DNA of 6,355 nt from Chloroflexota bacterium (GTDB lineage: Bacteria > Chloroflexota > Limnocylindria > Limnocylindrales > CSP1-4), in assembly GCA_016200745.1 (NCBI GenBank), contig JACQEF010000023.1, positions 1-6,355 of the forward strand, in the 5' to 3' direction. The notes beneath the pieces are model-generated. The model was not told the DNA's origin and did not search any database. It saw only the letters and a list, made by a program, of their open reading frames with translations. This document shows positions 5,960-6,355 of the stretch, one piece after another. The translations under genes were made by a program, and so were the position numbers. How positions within the stretch are numbered: the first letter of the stretch is position 1; every line of letters starts with the position of its first letter.

Positions 5960-6355
5960 CAGCCGGTCAGCTGCTCGGTGCCGAGCAGCCGGGCATAGAC
6001 CGCGCCAGGGGCAGCGTGACGCGTCGGAACGCGGCGGCCCGGTTCGCGTACAGGTCCTCGGCCGCCTCGATCAGCCGGATGTCGATCTTCTCGAGGGCCA
6101 CGTACAGGGGCAGGATCATGAACGGCAGGAAGTTGTAGGTGATCCCGGCGACCTGGGCGATCGGTGTCCCCAGGATGCTGAACGTGCCGGGCAGCAGCCC
6201 GAAGGTGTGCTTGAGCGGGGCCAGGATCGGGCCCTCGTCGCCGAGCAGGATCTTCCAGCTGATCGTCCGGATGAGGAAGCTGGTGAAGAACGGGGCAATC
6301 ACCAGGAACAGGATCAGGTTCTTGTAGCGGCCGCCGCGGAAGGCGATCGTGTAGG
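5959..6355 (-). pseudogene. potB: PotB-like ABC transporter permease, 5' end outside window, internal deletion near 6001-6010
   Basis: Partner permease of the PotC-like protein. In the frame entering at 6353, about 117 residues match PotB-type permeases: a helix with LFLVIAPFFTSFLIRT, a loop with ILLGDEGPILAPL, a helix LPFMILPLYVALEKID, and the EAA loop EAAEDLYANRAAAFRRVTLPLA. Such proteins should continue with PGV.AG and two more membrane helices, about 70-80 residues. Instead the frame runs into RSMPGCSAPSS and stops at 5967. In another frame, AVYARLLGTEQLTG (6003-5962) followed by TGA at 5961-5959 reads as a proper PotB C terminus and overlaps the potC ATG. The simplest reading is an internal deletion whose length is not a multiple of three, joining the end of the EAA loop to the last codons. 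As written the protein would lack its last two helices and be inactive. Deletion in the cell and collapse during assembly cannot be told apart here. Confidence 0.8.

Overview
This is a high-GC bacterial chromosome segment: third codon positions are strongly G/C, GTG starts are common, and frames on the strand opposite the real genes stay open for long stretches. The gene set and the lipoprotein style fit a Chloroflexota-like soil or water bacterium, possibly known only from a metagenome, or an actinobacterium. This placement is inference. No RNA genes, insertion sequences, CRISPR array or phage genes were seen.

Left half, plus strand: (1) the 3' end of a GcvT-domain oxidoreductase of the dimethylglycine/sarcosine dehydrogenase type; (2) a HisN-like inositol-monophosphatase-family phosphatase that starts inside the stop codon of gene 1 (GTGA overlap); (3) after a gap of about 190 bases, a secreted lipoprotein of unknown function whose 3' end looks frameshifted.

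Right half, minus strand, one tightly packed operon read from right to left: potB-like permease (5' end outside the window) > potC-like permease > class III aminotransferase of the GabT type > unknown protein with two membrane segments > DedA-family membrane protein. Junctions are a TGATG overlap followed by gaps of 15 to 16 bases, three of them with visible Shine-Dalgarno sequences. The two halves converge at about 2343-2422.

The likely shared theme of the operon is uptake of a polyamine-like amine (PotB/PotC) followed by transamination (GabT-type enzyme). The left-hand operon would act on an N-methylated amine or glycine derivative.

The most notable observation is that both permeases are broken as written. 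potB has lost an internal block of roughly 70-80 codons after its EAA loop, while its last codons survive in another frame and still overlap the potC start. potC has a one-base frameshift in the middle. The lipoprotein shows a similar break near its end. Three breaks in 6.4 kb, beside genes that look intact, mean either assembly or sequencing errors or real decay. I found no convincing new defence or mobile system here.
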